Below, in pieces: positions 1 to 5,707 of a DNA stretch of 7,551 nucleotides (position 1 is its first letter; the number at the start of each line of letters is the position of its first letter). The notes beneath the pieces were generated by a model that worked only from the letters and a program-made list of their open reading frames with translations, was not told the origin of the DNA and made no database searches. This DNA is from Actinomycetota bacterium (GTDB taxonomy: Bacteria > Actinomycetota > Actinomycetes > Nanopelagicales > Nanopelagicaceae): the NCBI GenBank assembly GCA_009700405.1, contig WLMD01000082.1, forward strand, positions 1 to 7,551, written 5' to 3'. The position numbers were made by a program, and so were the translations under genes.

Positions 1-381
1 AGTGTTGTACAAGGCGCTTCCACCGACAACGATTTGATCGGATTGGGTTCCGATACTAAAAGTTAGTGCGGCGATGCGAATTTCCATTCCTTCTGAAGGC
101 TGATTGCTTCCAGTAACGGTCAGTGTTCCTGTGAGGTAGCCAGCTTTAGATGAAGTGAGTGGCAAGTAAAAAGAAAGAACATCCCCCACGCTTGCACCTG
201 GATTACCTAAATCAATTCGCTGGCTATTGGTTGCGTCAACTTTTCCGTGAGTAACTTTGATTACTTGGCTGAATTCACTCTTACTTGTAGTGGATGCATA
301 ACTGGTAACCGCGAGGCCGGCTAAAAAGCAGGTAACCACAGCGATTATTGATACTCGTTTTTTTGATTTGATTATGTTCAT
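1..381 (-). CDS. Secreted protein, possible allene oxide cyclase/dirigent-like barrel; 3' part cut by window edge
   Basis: I do not recognise a specific gene. The visible 127 residues start at ATG (379-381), preceded by a purine-rich GGAG (391-394) at suitable spacing. The N-terminus is a clear Sec signal peptide: KSKKR in the n-region, a hydrophobic stretch at about residues 11-26, and a likely signal peptidase I site after SYA (residue 29). The single Cys18 lies inside the hydrophobic core with VVT before it, which is not a lipobox. The mature part is beta-rich. The stretch DLGNPGASVGD (58-67), followed by alternating hydrophobic residues and SDQIVVGG (114-121), resembles the start and the 'G-x-I-x-x-x-G' strand of secreted actinobacterial allene-oxide-cyclase-barrel/dirigent-like proteins. 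That resemblance is pattern memory, not a search result. The protein would act outside the cytoplasmic membrane; its substrate is unknown. It follows ychF on the same strand by 39 bp with no visible terminator, so read-through is possible. Confidence 0.72.
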   Translation of the reverse strand, partial: MNIIKSKKRVSIIAVVTCFLAGLAVTSYASTTSKSEFSQVIKVTHGKVDATNSQRIDLGNPGASVGDVLSFYLPLTSSKAGYLTGTLTVTGSNQPSEGMEIRIAALTFSIGTQSDQIVVGGSALYNT

Positions 382-420
382 AGCTTTTCTCTCCGTTTTT
401 TCTTCTCTGATTGCGCCCTG

Positions 421-1494
421 TTATACGTTAAACCTAAATTCAACAACGTCGCCATCATGCATGACGTACTCCTTGCCTTCCATGCGCACTTTGCCATGGG
501 CCTTTGCCTCAGCCATTGAGCCCGCAGCAACAAGGTCATCAAAAGAGACAATTTCCGCTTTAATGAAACCTTTTTGGAAATCAGTGTGGATGACGCCCGC
601 TGCCATTGGCGCGGTATCTCCTACGTGAATTGTCCAGGCACGTGCTTCTTTAGGGCCGGCAGTTAAATATGTCTGAAGTCCAAGAGTTCTAAATCCCACA
701 TGTGCCAAGGTAGCAAGACCTGGTTCGGTCAGGCCGATTGATTCTAAGAGTTCGAGAGCGTCCTCGTCGCTAAGTTCGGCGAGCTCGGCTTCAGTCTTTG
801 CATCTAAGAAAATTGCTTCAGCGGGTGCAACGAGAGCTGCCAATTTAGCGCGCAGTTCTTGATCATTTAATTCAGCAGCATCAACATTGAATACATAGAG
901 AAAAGGCTTAGCAGTCATCAGGTGTAACTCGGCAATGAGGGAAAGATCTACCTTGCTACTGGAAAGTGGTTTACCTTCATTAAGGATACGTTCGGCTTCC
1001 TTGACTTCATCCACCATATGTTGACGCTCTTTGTTAACGCGCGCTTCTTTTTCAAGTCGAGGCAAAGCTTTCTCAATTGTTTGTAAATCTGCGAGCGCCA
1101 ATTCTGTGTTGATGATTTCCATATCGCTTGCTGGATCTACACGACCTTCAACGTGGATGACATCGCCGTCGCTAAATACGCGGATCACCTGGCAGATTGC
1201 ATCAGTTTCGCGAATATTTGCAAGAAATTTATTTCCAAGTCCCGCGCCTTCAGAGGCGCCCTTCACGATTCCTGCGATATCCACGAAAGAGACAACTGCG
1301 GGCAGAAGCGTTTGTGATCCGAAGATTCCTGCAAGCACGGCTAAACGTGGGTCCGGCACGCCTACAACCCCAACATTGGGTTCAATCGTGGCGAAGGGAT
1401 AGTTGGCAGCCAGGACGTTGTTCTTGGTCAAGGCGTTAAAAAGGGTGGACTTACCCACGTTGGGCATTCCGACGATTCCAATTGAGAGGCTCAC
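421..1494 (-). CDS. ychF: YchF/OLA1-family redox- and ribosome-associated P-loop ATPase
   Basis: This is a full-length YchF (357 aa; the family is usually about 360). It is a cytosolic Obg-related NTPase that, unusually for this superfamily, prefers ATP. It binds ribosomes and is linked to stress and translation control. Visible motifs are the Walker A/G1 GMPNVGKS (9-16), G3 DIAG (72-75) followed by the glycine-rich IVKGASEGAGLGNKF stretch, a coiled-coil insertion rich in Glu/Lys at about 135-175, the G4-like NVDA (203-206), and the C-terminal TGS domain with HTDFQKGFIKAEIV (303-316) and a C-terminal EFRFNV. The start is GTG (1492-1494). No Shine-Dalgarno sequence precedes it on this strand (TACTCCTT), and no other start keeps the P-loop, so a near-leaderless message is likely. 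Oddity: the specificity motif is NxxE in characterised members, but the fourth position here is Ala206. It is divergent from rmuC. Confidence 0.97.
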   Translation of the reverse strand: MSLSIGIVGMPNVGKSTLFNALTKNNVLAANYPFATIEPNVGVVGVPDPRLAVLAGIFGSQTLLPAVVSFVDIAGIVKGASEGAGLGNKFLANIRETDAICQVIRVFSDGDVIHVEGRVDPASDMEIINTELALADLQTIEKALPRLEKEARVNKERQHMVDEVKEAERILNEGKPLSSSKVDLSLIAELHLMTAKPFLYVFNVDAAELNDQELRAKLAALVAPAEAIFLDAKTEAELAELSDEDALELLESIGLTEPGLATLAHVGFRTLGLQTYLTAGPKEARAWTIHVGDTAPMAAGVIHTDFQKGFIKAEIVSFDDLVAAGSMAEAKAHGKVRMEGKEYVMHDGDVVEFRFNV

Positions 1495-1545
1495 AAGGAG
1501 TAGAGCCTACGGGTCTTCGTCAGTGGTTCCTGCCACGATAGGCCC
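1495..1545. promoter_or_regulatory. Divergent promoter region between ychF and rmuC
   Basis: This 51-bp gap must hold both start regions unless transcription begins inside the genes. Towards ychF, the minus strand reads TAGGCT (complement of 1504-1509), a TAnnnT -10 candidate ending 9 nt before the GTG start. Towards rmuC, the plus strand reads TGCCACGAT (1531-1539), a weak extended -10 candidate ending 6 nt before the ATG. Neither has a convincing -35 hexamer, and neither gene has a Shine-Dalgarno sequence. An AAGGAG at 1495-1500 is on the plus strand and too far from the rmuC start to serve it. The promoter calls are inference from position and hexamer similarity only. Confidence 0.35.
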
Positions 1546-2709
1546 ATGACCATTCTTATAGGCGCAATCGCCCTGGCTTTGGGCGCAATTATTGGGTACT
1601 TGTTGGCGAAATCACGCACGGCAGGAGTCGCTGCCGAGTTGGCGCTGGCAAAAGGCTCGGTCGCATTGCTAGAAAAACAGATCACCACGATGCAAAGTGC
1701 GCAGACGGAGACAACGCGTTTGGCAACCGAACTTGAGGCGATGAAGAAATCTGTCGAAGTTTTATCATCTCAAGCTCGCGATGCCGCAATTAGTCGAAGT
1801 ACGGCAGAAGAAGGCCTTCGTAAAGATCTCACCAATATGGCACAAGCAAATAAAGCTTTGCTCGATGAGACAACAAAAATCGCAGGTGCACTGACGAGTT
1901 CGCAAAAGCGTGGCAAATTTGGAGAAGCTCAATTAGAGCTATTGCTAGAAACTTCTGGACTCATCGAAGGTGAACATTTCACTAGACAGAAATCATTTAA
2001 AGATGATGACGCGAAAACAGGAATTCCAGATATAACAATTTCAATGCCTGGCTCAAGCATGCTCTTCATTGACTCAAAGTTTCCTTTTGAGCGAATTCTT
2101 GAAGCGTATGAAACATCCGATCCTGATAAACGCGAAGAGCTCATTACTCAGCATGCTGAAGATTTACGCAAACATGTTGATGCGCTCGCTAAACGCGGAT
2201 ATGCCGATAAGGATTCCTCGCCAAACTTTGTAGTTCTTTTTGCTCCCTTTGAATCAATTTTGACGGAAGCCTTGCGGGTTAATAGCAACTTACTTAACTA
2301 TGCATTTGCAAAAGGCGTCACCATTGCTACTCCGACAACGATGATGGCGCTGCTTCATACAGTTGGTTACATCTTCAGCCGTAATCGCTTGGCTGAGAGC
2401 GCCACCGAGATCCAGGAATTGGCGGGGGCATTCCTCAAGAATGTTGGTGCGCTTCACGCAAAGATTCTGACTGTTGGCGAGCGTCTCAAAAGCACGCTTA
2501 AGGCCTATAACGAGATGATTCCCACCGCAGAGAGCACGGTGCTCAGCCCCGCAAAGAAGATCATGAATCTTGGAGTGTCAGGCGATGACAGTAAACTTAA
2601 GTCACTGCCTGAGGTTTCAGAGAATGTGCGCCTGCTCAAGAGCAATCTTGCACTAGATGCACCTGATGACTTTATTGATGCAGAAGAGATCGAAGAGGAG
2701 AACGAATGA
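1546..2709 (+). CDS. rmuC: RmuC-family DNA recombination protein
   Basis: RmuC proteins carry a PD-(D/E)xK-like nuclease fold. E. coli rmuC mutants show altered recombination at inverted repeats, but the exact reaction is not settled. The 387 residues show an N-terminal membrane anchor (3-21, ILIGAIALALGAIIGYLLA), a long predicted coiled coil (about 27-120), and the conserved core beginning KRGKFGEAQLELLLE (121-135), matching the family 'GxWGExxLxxxLE' block. The candidate nuclease residues follow: GIPD (159-162) and FIDSKFPF (174-181) with D176 and K178. The later FVVLFAPFES and ATPTTMMALLHTV blocks are also typical. The C-terminus is acidic (DFIDAEEIEEENE). Start ATG 1546 is chosen because it opens exactly on the membrane anchor; there is no good Shine-Dalgarno, so it may be leaderless. 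The stop overlaps the next gene (ATGA at 2706-2709), implying co-translation with a small membrane protein. Confidence 0.95.
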   Translation: MTILIGAIALALGAIIGYLLAKSRTAGVAAELALAKGSVALLEKQITTMQSAQTETTRLATELEAMKKSVEVLSSQARDAAISRSTAEEGLRKDLTNMAQANKALLDETTKIAGALTSSQKRGKFGEAQLELLLETSGLIEGEHFTRQKSFKDDDAKTGIPDITISMPGSSMLFIDSKFPFERILEAYETSDPDKREELITQHAEDLRKHVDALAKRGYADKDSSPNFVVLFAPFESILTEALRVNSNLLNYAFAKGVTIATPTTMMALLHTVGYIFSRNRLAESATEIQELAGAFLKNVGALHAKILTVGERLKSTLKAYNEMIPTAESTVLSPAKKIMNLGVSGDDSKLKSLPEVSENVRLLKSNLALDAPDDFIDAEEIEEENE

Positions 2710-3101
2710 CTTCCCGAACAGCGCAAAGACCAGCAATTTCGCTATCTAAAAAAGGTCTTACAAAACAAGGTGTTGGCGTATTGCAGACACTTCTCATAGG
2801 GCTAATTACCTTCGCTGAATTGGAGTTTCGCCACGGTGTCGGAATCGTCACCGCCTTGGCACTCTGCGTTTGCGCAATCGCTGGCGTCCGCTTTGGACGA
2901 AAAGGAAGCGAGTACGTCTGCGCCGCAACTCCCCCGCTTGCTTTTGCCGGCGTACTTTTTGGTTCACTCATCCTCATCGACGGACTACATCCCTCGAGAA
3001 TTGGCGTTGATTTTGTAGCTTCACTTGCAAGCGTTGCACCATATTTAATAGCAAGTGCTGCTTACAGTTGGTTTAACTACTTTAGATCACGCAAAGGCTA
3101 A
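2706..3101 (+). CDS. Small four-helix membrane protein, DUF6542-like
   Basis: Function unknown. The 131-residue protein starts at the ATGA overlap with the rmuC stop. This supports the ATG at 2706 and suggests translational coupling. Four hydrophobic segments are visible, at about 22-38, 45-62, 76-93 and 102-122, with basic ends (SLSKKGLTK near residue 20, FRSRKG at the C-terminus). The order KGLT..G near the first helix, RFGRKGSEYVCAATPPLAF (62-80) and the 'PPL' before the third helix resemble the actinobacterial DUF6542 domain, which I recall being encoded near ychF, xseA and ispH. The present position two genes from ychF agrees with that, but the assignment rests on memory of the pattern. 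The gene ends 12 bp from the convergent cysteine-rich gene, and no strong terminator is visible in that gap. Confidence 0.82.
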   Translation: MTSRTAQRPAISLSKKGLTKQGVGVLQTLLIGLITFAELEFRHGVGIVTALALCVCAIAGVRFGRKGSEYVCAATPPLAFAGVLFGSLILIDGLHPSRIGVDFVASLASVAPYLIASAAYSWFNYFRSRKG

Positions 3102-3113
3102 ATCCTTAGGAGT

Positions 3114-3287
3114 CTATTTCCCGAGTAAGCGAGAAAAGAAGCCTCCACCAGAATTTGCAGGCTTTGCATTCTTATCGCATGAACAACGTTGTCCCTTAGG
3201 TACACCCTGAAGCGCCTGTTCAATGTGATTGCCACAGCCAGACCATGTTGGCTTACCGCACGTTCTGCATGTAGTTCTGCTGCACAT
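3114..3287 (-). CDS. 57-residue cysteine-rich (zinc-ribbon-like) conserved small protein, last gene of the persulfide operon
   Basis: A short gene begins with ATG (3285-3287) and ends with TAG (3114-3116). It holds six cysteines, at residues 2, 7, 10, 18, 35 and 37, arranged as CRTCGK (CxxC), SGCGNH and RCSCD (CxC), plus His21. A Gly-rich tail follows (NSGGGFFSRLLGK). The pattern MCxRTxCxTCGKPTWxGCGxHIExALxGVPxxxRCxC matches small uncharacterised proteins I have seen in many bacteria, so I believe the frame is real. A structural zinc site or thiol chemistry is plausible, but no function is established. It begins 2 nt after the stop of the CoA-disulfide-reductase-like gene, and AAGGG lies within the end of that gene at useful spacing, so it is the fourth cistron of the cstR operon. 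Placement beside persulfide enzymes makes a sulfur-related role worth considering; that is inference. Confidence 0.85.
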   Translation of the reverse strand: MCSRTTCRTCGKPTWSGCGNHIEQALQGVPKGQRCSCDKNAKPANSGGGFFSRLLGK

Positions 3288-3289
3288 AT

Positions 3290-4954
3290 TTATCCCTTTT
3301 CTCTAGTTTCTTTAGTTTCGCTAGTTAGCTGTAAATGAGCTGGTGAATTACTCCATGTGAAGTAACCGCCATCGAGATTTAATGCATTAAAGCCATGTTC
3401 TTTTAAGAGTAGAGCCGCAGTATGACCACGTTGGCCAACCTGACAGTTAACTACAACATTCTTATTTGTGAACTCTGAAATACGTTCGCGAATTTCATCG
3501 ACAGGGATGTTGATTGAACCAGGGATAGTCCCGCGCGCATACTCGCCAGCGCCACGGACATCCACCAATGCGTAACCTTTTTCACGATAAGCCTCAACTT
3601 CGTGCCACTGAACGTTGCCAGTTAATTTTGAGACTAGATTCTCCGCAATATAACCAAGCATGTTCACTGGATCTTTTGCCGAACCAAATGGTGGCGCATA
3701 GGCCAATTCAAGATCCGCTAATTCCGGCGCCGTAATTTTGCCGCGTATTGCAGTGGCAATTACATCAATACGTTTATCAACTCCATCTTTACCAATGCCT
3801 TGTGCACCGAGAATTTCACCGCTCGTTGGATCAAGCAGGAGCTTAAGAGACATAGTCTGCGCACCTGGGTAGTAACCTGCATGAGAGCCAGGATGTGTAT
3901 GAATTGCTTGATAAGGTCGCTTTGCAGCAATGAGTCGCTTCTCATTCCAACCAGTTGTCGCAATGATGAGGTCAAATACTTTAACGATTGCGGTACCGAT
4001 TGTGAGTACCGGGCGGACCGTAAGGCCGTTGATGTGATCAGCTACAACTCGTCCATGACGATTCGCGAGGTTTGCAAGAGGAACGAGTGTTGAAGTGCCA
4101 TCGAGTGCATCACGTTTTTGAGCGGCATCTCCTACAGCGTAAATATCAGGATTGCTTGTTTGATTGAAATCGTTCACTTCAATTCCGCCGCGATCTCCAA
4201 TTGTTAAACCAGCGCTCTTGGCCAAAGCAGTGTCTGGGCGAACCCCGATAGCCATGATTACAAGATCACTTGAGAGAACGCTTCCACTTGCTAAAGAGAC
4301 AGATTGCGCCGTGATTGCTGTGACGCTATCGCCTAGATAGACATGCACGCCGTTTCGCACCATTTCCGCGCTCACAAAAGATGCCATTTCAGGGTCAAGT
4401 GGGGCAAGAAGTTGAGGAGTAGCCTCAACAATCGATGTCGTAATCCCTTTATGTACGAGGTTTTCAGCGATTTCCACGCCTATGAAACCGCCGCCAATGA
4501 CTACCGCTGTACGCGGGGCAAGTTTCACTTGCTCAACAATAAGCTCAACATCTTCGACTGTTCGAAGTGTCATCGCGAGTTCTGCTCCTGGCAGATTTGG
4601 GACTATCGGTGATGCACCTGGGCTCAAAATCAATTTGTCGTATGAGAGCGATGAAATATCACCTGACACTAAATTTCGGATACTTACTGTTTTAGATTGC
4701 GCATCTACTTCCAGCGCCTCGGTCAAAACACGCACATCTAGCCTGAATCGAGCATGCAAAGATGCAGGAGTTTGAAGAAAGAGCGCTGCCTCATCCTCAA
4801 TGACGCCACCGACGTAATAAGGCAATCCGCAGTTGGCGTATGAAACATGACCACTCTTTTCAAGCACGATGATTTCTGCATCAGCATCTAGCCTGCGCAG
4901 ACGAGTTGCTGCCGACATTCCGCCAGCTACTCCTCCGACAATAATTATTTTCAT
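3290..4954 (-). CDS. cdr: CoA-disulfide / CoA-persulfide reductase with C-terminal rhodanese domain (CoADR-RHD)
   Basis: This is an FAD- and NAD(P)H-dependent single-cysteine oxidoreductase of 554 residues. It is expected to reduce CoA persulfide, polysulfides or CoA disulfide in the cytoplasm, releasing sulfide and thiol. In order: FAD-binding VGGVAGGMSAA (6-16); the redox cysteine in YANCGLPYYVGG (C42); NAD(P)-binding VVIGGGFIGVEIAENL (151-166); the second FAD motif DIYAVGDAA (270-278); and the dimerisation domain with Tyr361 and Tyr419. Those two tyrosines sit at the same numbers as the catalytic tyrosines reported for S. aureus CoA-disulfide reductase. A rhodanese domain follows at about 445-540, with LVDVR (463-467) and active-site loop CQVGQRG (C504). 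The start ATG overlaps the upstream rhodanese stop as TAATG, with no clear Shine-Dalgarno, suggesting coupled translation. The fusion type is known from Bacillus, Shewanella (Npsr) and Enterococcus; whether CoA or another thiol is the carrier cannot be read from sequence. Confidence 0.93.
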   Translation of the reverse strand: MKIIIVGGVAGGMSAATRLRRLDADAEIIVLEKSGHVSYANCGLPYYVGGVIEDEAALFLQTPASLHARFRLDVRVLTEALEVDAQSKTVSIRNLVSGDISSLSYDKLILSPGASPIVPNLPGAELAMTLRTVEDVELIVEQVKLAPRTAVVIGGGFIGVEIAENLVHKGITTSIVEATPQLLAPLDPEMASFVSAEMVRNGVHVYLGDSVTAITAQSVSLASGSVLSSDLVIMAIGVRPDTALAKSAGLTIGDRGGIEVNDFNQTSNPDIYAVGDAAQKRDALDGTSTLVPLANLANRHGRVVADHINGLTVRPVLTIGTAIVKVFDLIIATTGWNEKRLIAAKRPYQAIHTHPGSHAGYYPGAQTMSLKLLLDPTSGEILGAQGIGKDGVDKRIDVIATAIRGKITAPELADLELAYAPPFGSAKDPVNMLGYIAENLVSKLTGNVQWHEVEAYREKGYALVDVRGAGEYARGTIPGSINIPVDEIRERISEFTNKNVVVNCQVGQRGHTAALLLKEHGFNALNLDGGYFTWSNSPAHLQLTSETKETREKG

Positions 4955-5343
4955 TATGTTGTTACCAATGGCAAGCCTGTTGCGATCCAGTCTGCGACGC
5001 CGTTAGTTAAATTAAACATAGATGTGAATCCCGCTTTTTCCATTGCTGCAGTAGCAATTCCAGATCGACGTCCACTATGGCAATAGACCGCATATGTCTT
5101 CGTCTTATCAAGCTGCGCAATTTGATTATCGAATGTTGTTGCTTCTACATCAATATTGATCGCTGCGGCAATATGTCCTGTCATAAATTCACCAGCAGTT
5201 CGAACATCAAGAATGACAACTCCGGCTTCTTGAGTTTTTGCAGAAAATTTAGTTGAGTTCAGATTTGTTATGGCGCTACCTGTCGAAGAACAGGCGGTCA
5301 AGGTAACTGCGGCTATAAGTGCTAGTGCGATTCTTTTCATCAT
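4954..5343 (-). CDS. Rhodanese-domain lipoprotein (sulfurtransferase, outer face of membrane)
   Basis: A single-domain rhodanese of 129 residues with a lipoprotein signal: MMKR, a hydrophobic stretch (5-16) and lipobox LTAC with Cys18 as the lipidation site. Diacylglyceryl attachment would tether it outside the cytoplasmic membrane. The rhodanese core shows VILDVRTAGEFMTGHI (43-58) and the active-site loop CHSGRRS (88-94) with Cys88 as persulfide carrier. Such domains move sulfane sulfur from donors such as thiosulfate or polysulfide to thiol acceptors; the actual donor is unknown. The start overlaps the cstR stop (TAATG at 5341-5345), and its own stop overlaps the reductase start in the same way. 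There are two consecutive ATG codons (5341-5343 and 5338-5340), and either may be used. No Shine-Dalgarno is seen, so reinitiation after cstR is likely. Confidence 0.93.
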   Translation of the reverse strand: MMKRIALALIAAVTLTACSSTGSAITNLNSTKFSAKTQEAGVVILDVRTAGEFMTGHIAAAINIDVEATTFDNQIAQLDKTKTYAVYCHSGRRSGIATAAMEKAGFTSMFNLTNGVADWIATGLPLVTT

Positions 5344-5630
5344 TACGCCAAACTTAGAAATAGTTTTTGGAGTTTTTCTGTAACCGCTGGCGCATTGCTC
5401 TTGTCATCCTCAATGCATTCTTTGAGATTGGCCGCGATTAAAGTAAATGCCGCAGTATTTACAGCCTTTCCTACAGCTGCCATTTGATTAACGATCTCTT
5501 CACAAGTGCGACCTTCTTCAAGCATGCGCACCACGGCACCTAATTGCCCATGCGCCCGTTTGAGTCTCTTAGTAAGAGCATCAAGCTGGGCTGGGTCTGA
5601 GAGCACGTGCGCTGGAGCTTTACTGGCCAT
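5343..5630 (-). CDS. cstR: CsoR-family transcriptional repressor, CstR-like persulfide sensor
   Basis: An all-helical DNA-binding repressor of the CsoR/RcnR/FrmR (DUF156) family, 95 residues. Family features are the basic LTKRLKRAHGQLGAVVRMLEEGRTCEEIVNQ block (19-49), with the usual R/K-rich helix and the first conserved cysteine C43, and the second cysteine C72 in LKECIED. In copper-sensing CsoR a histidine sits four residues before the second cysteine; here that residue is Asn68. The Cys-x-Cys pair at 29-residue spacing without the His matches CstR, where the two cysteines form di- and trisulfides on reaction with persulfides. Copper sensing is therefore unlikely; formaldehyde or nickel types use other residues. 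Start ATG 5628-5630 has a strong AGGGGG Shine-Dalgarno 5 nt upstream. It is first in an operon of sulfur-transfer enzymes, downstream of a G/C-tract operator, so autoregulation is expected. Confidence 0.92.
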   Translation of the reverse strand: MASKAPAHVLSDPAQLDALTKRLKRAHGQLGAVVRMLEEGRTCEEIVNQMAAVGKAVNTAAFTLIAANLKECIEDDKSNAPAVTEKLQKLFLSLA

Positions 5631-5660
5631 CTTTTCCCCCTGTTTTACGAGTAGAAGGGA

Positions 5661-5691
5661 ACTCTAGCATACCCCTGGGGGTATAGGTCAA
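5661..5691 (-). promoter_or_regulatory. Putative promoter of the cstR operon
   Basis: On the minus strand TTGACC (complement of 5686-5691) is a good -35 match, and TAGAGT (complement of 5661-5666) fits the TAnnnT -10 pattern. The spacer is 19 bp, longer than ideal; an alternative -10 GCTAGA would give 17 bp but matches worse. The operator dyad fills the spacer, so bound repressor would block RNA polymerase directly. The cstR start lies 30 nt beyond the proposed -10. This is inferred from hexamer similarity only. Confidence 0.55.
5669..5684. promoter_or_regulatory. CsoR/CstR-type operator, primary site
   Basis: ATACCCC-TG-GGGGTAT is a perfect inverted repeat with 7-bp arms around a 2-bp centre. 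Palindromes of the form ATACCC/GGGTAT with a short centre are the known operator class for CsoR-family repressors including CstR. It sits 38 bp upstream of the CstR-like gene and between its proposed promoter hexamers, which supports autoregulation. Confidence 0.82.
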
Positions 5692-5707
5692 ATCTACCTA
5701 GGGGTAT
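5692..5707. promoter_or_regulatory. Second, degenerate CstR-type operator overlapping the MFS stop codon
   Basis: ATCTACCTAGGGGTAT agrees with the primary site at 12 of 16 positions and keeps one arm (GGGGTAT) intact. Its start lies 23 bp from the start of the primary site, about two helical turns, so two tetramers could bind side by side. The site coincides with the final codons (His-Thr-Pro-Arg-stop) of the preceding transporter gene. Paired operators are known upstream of the S. aureus cst genes. Functional use here is inference. Confidence 0.5.

Noticed and set aside
3103..3111. TCCT-T-AGGA between the convergent genes as a bidirectional terminator
   Set aside because: 4-bp arms with a 1-nt centre and no T-run are too weak to call.
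3800..4093. Plus-strand open frame inside the reductase gene
   Set aside because: It is antisense to a well-supported FAD enzyme, has low-complexity composition and no ribosome binding site; a shadow frame. The same holds for plus-strand frames at 1031-1402 and 4343-4775 and minus-strand frames inside rmuC.
5343..5630. Copper-responsive CsoR or formaldehyde-responsive FrmR identity for the repressor
   Set aside because: The His ligand of CsoR is Asn68 here, and the neighbours are sulfur-transfer enzymes rather than copper ATPases or formaldehyde dehydrogenases. The aldehyde dehydrogenase at 7068 is separated by the MFS gene and has no similar operator.
5669..5684. The GC-rich palindrome could be a rho-independent terminator for the MFS gene
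   Set aside because: Only 2 nt separate the arms and no T-run follows on the minus strand; the sequence matches the CsoR-family operator class and lies in the cstR promoter.
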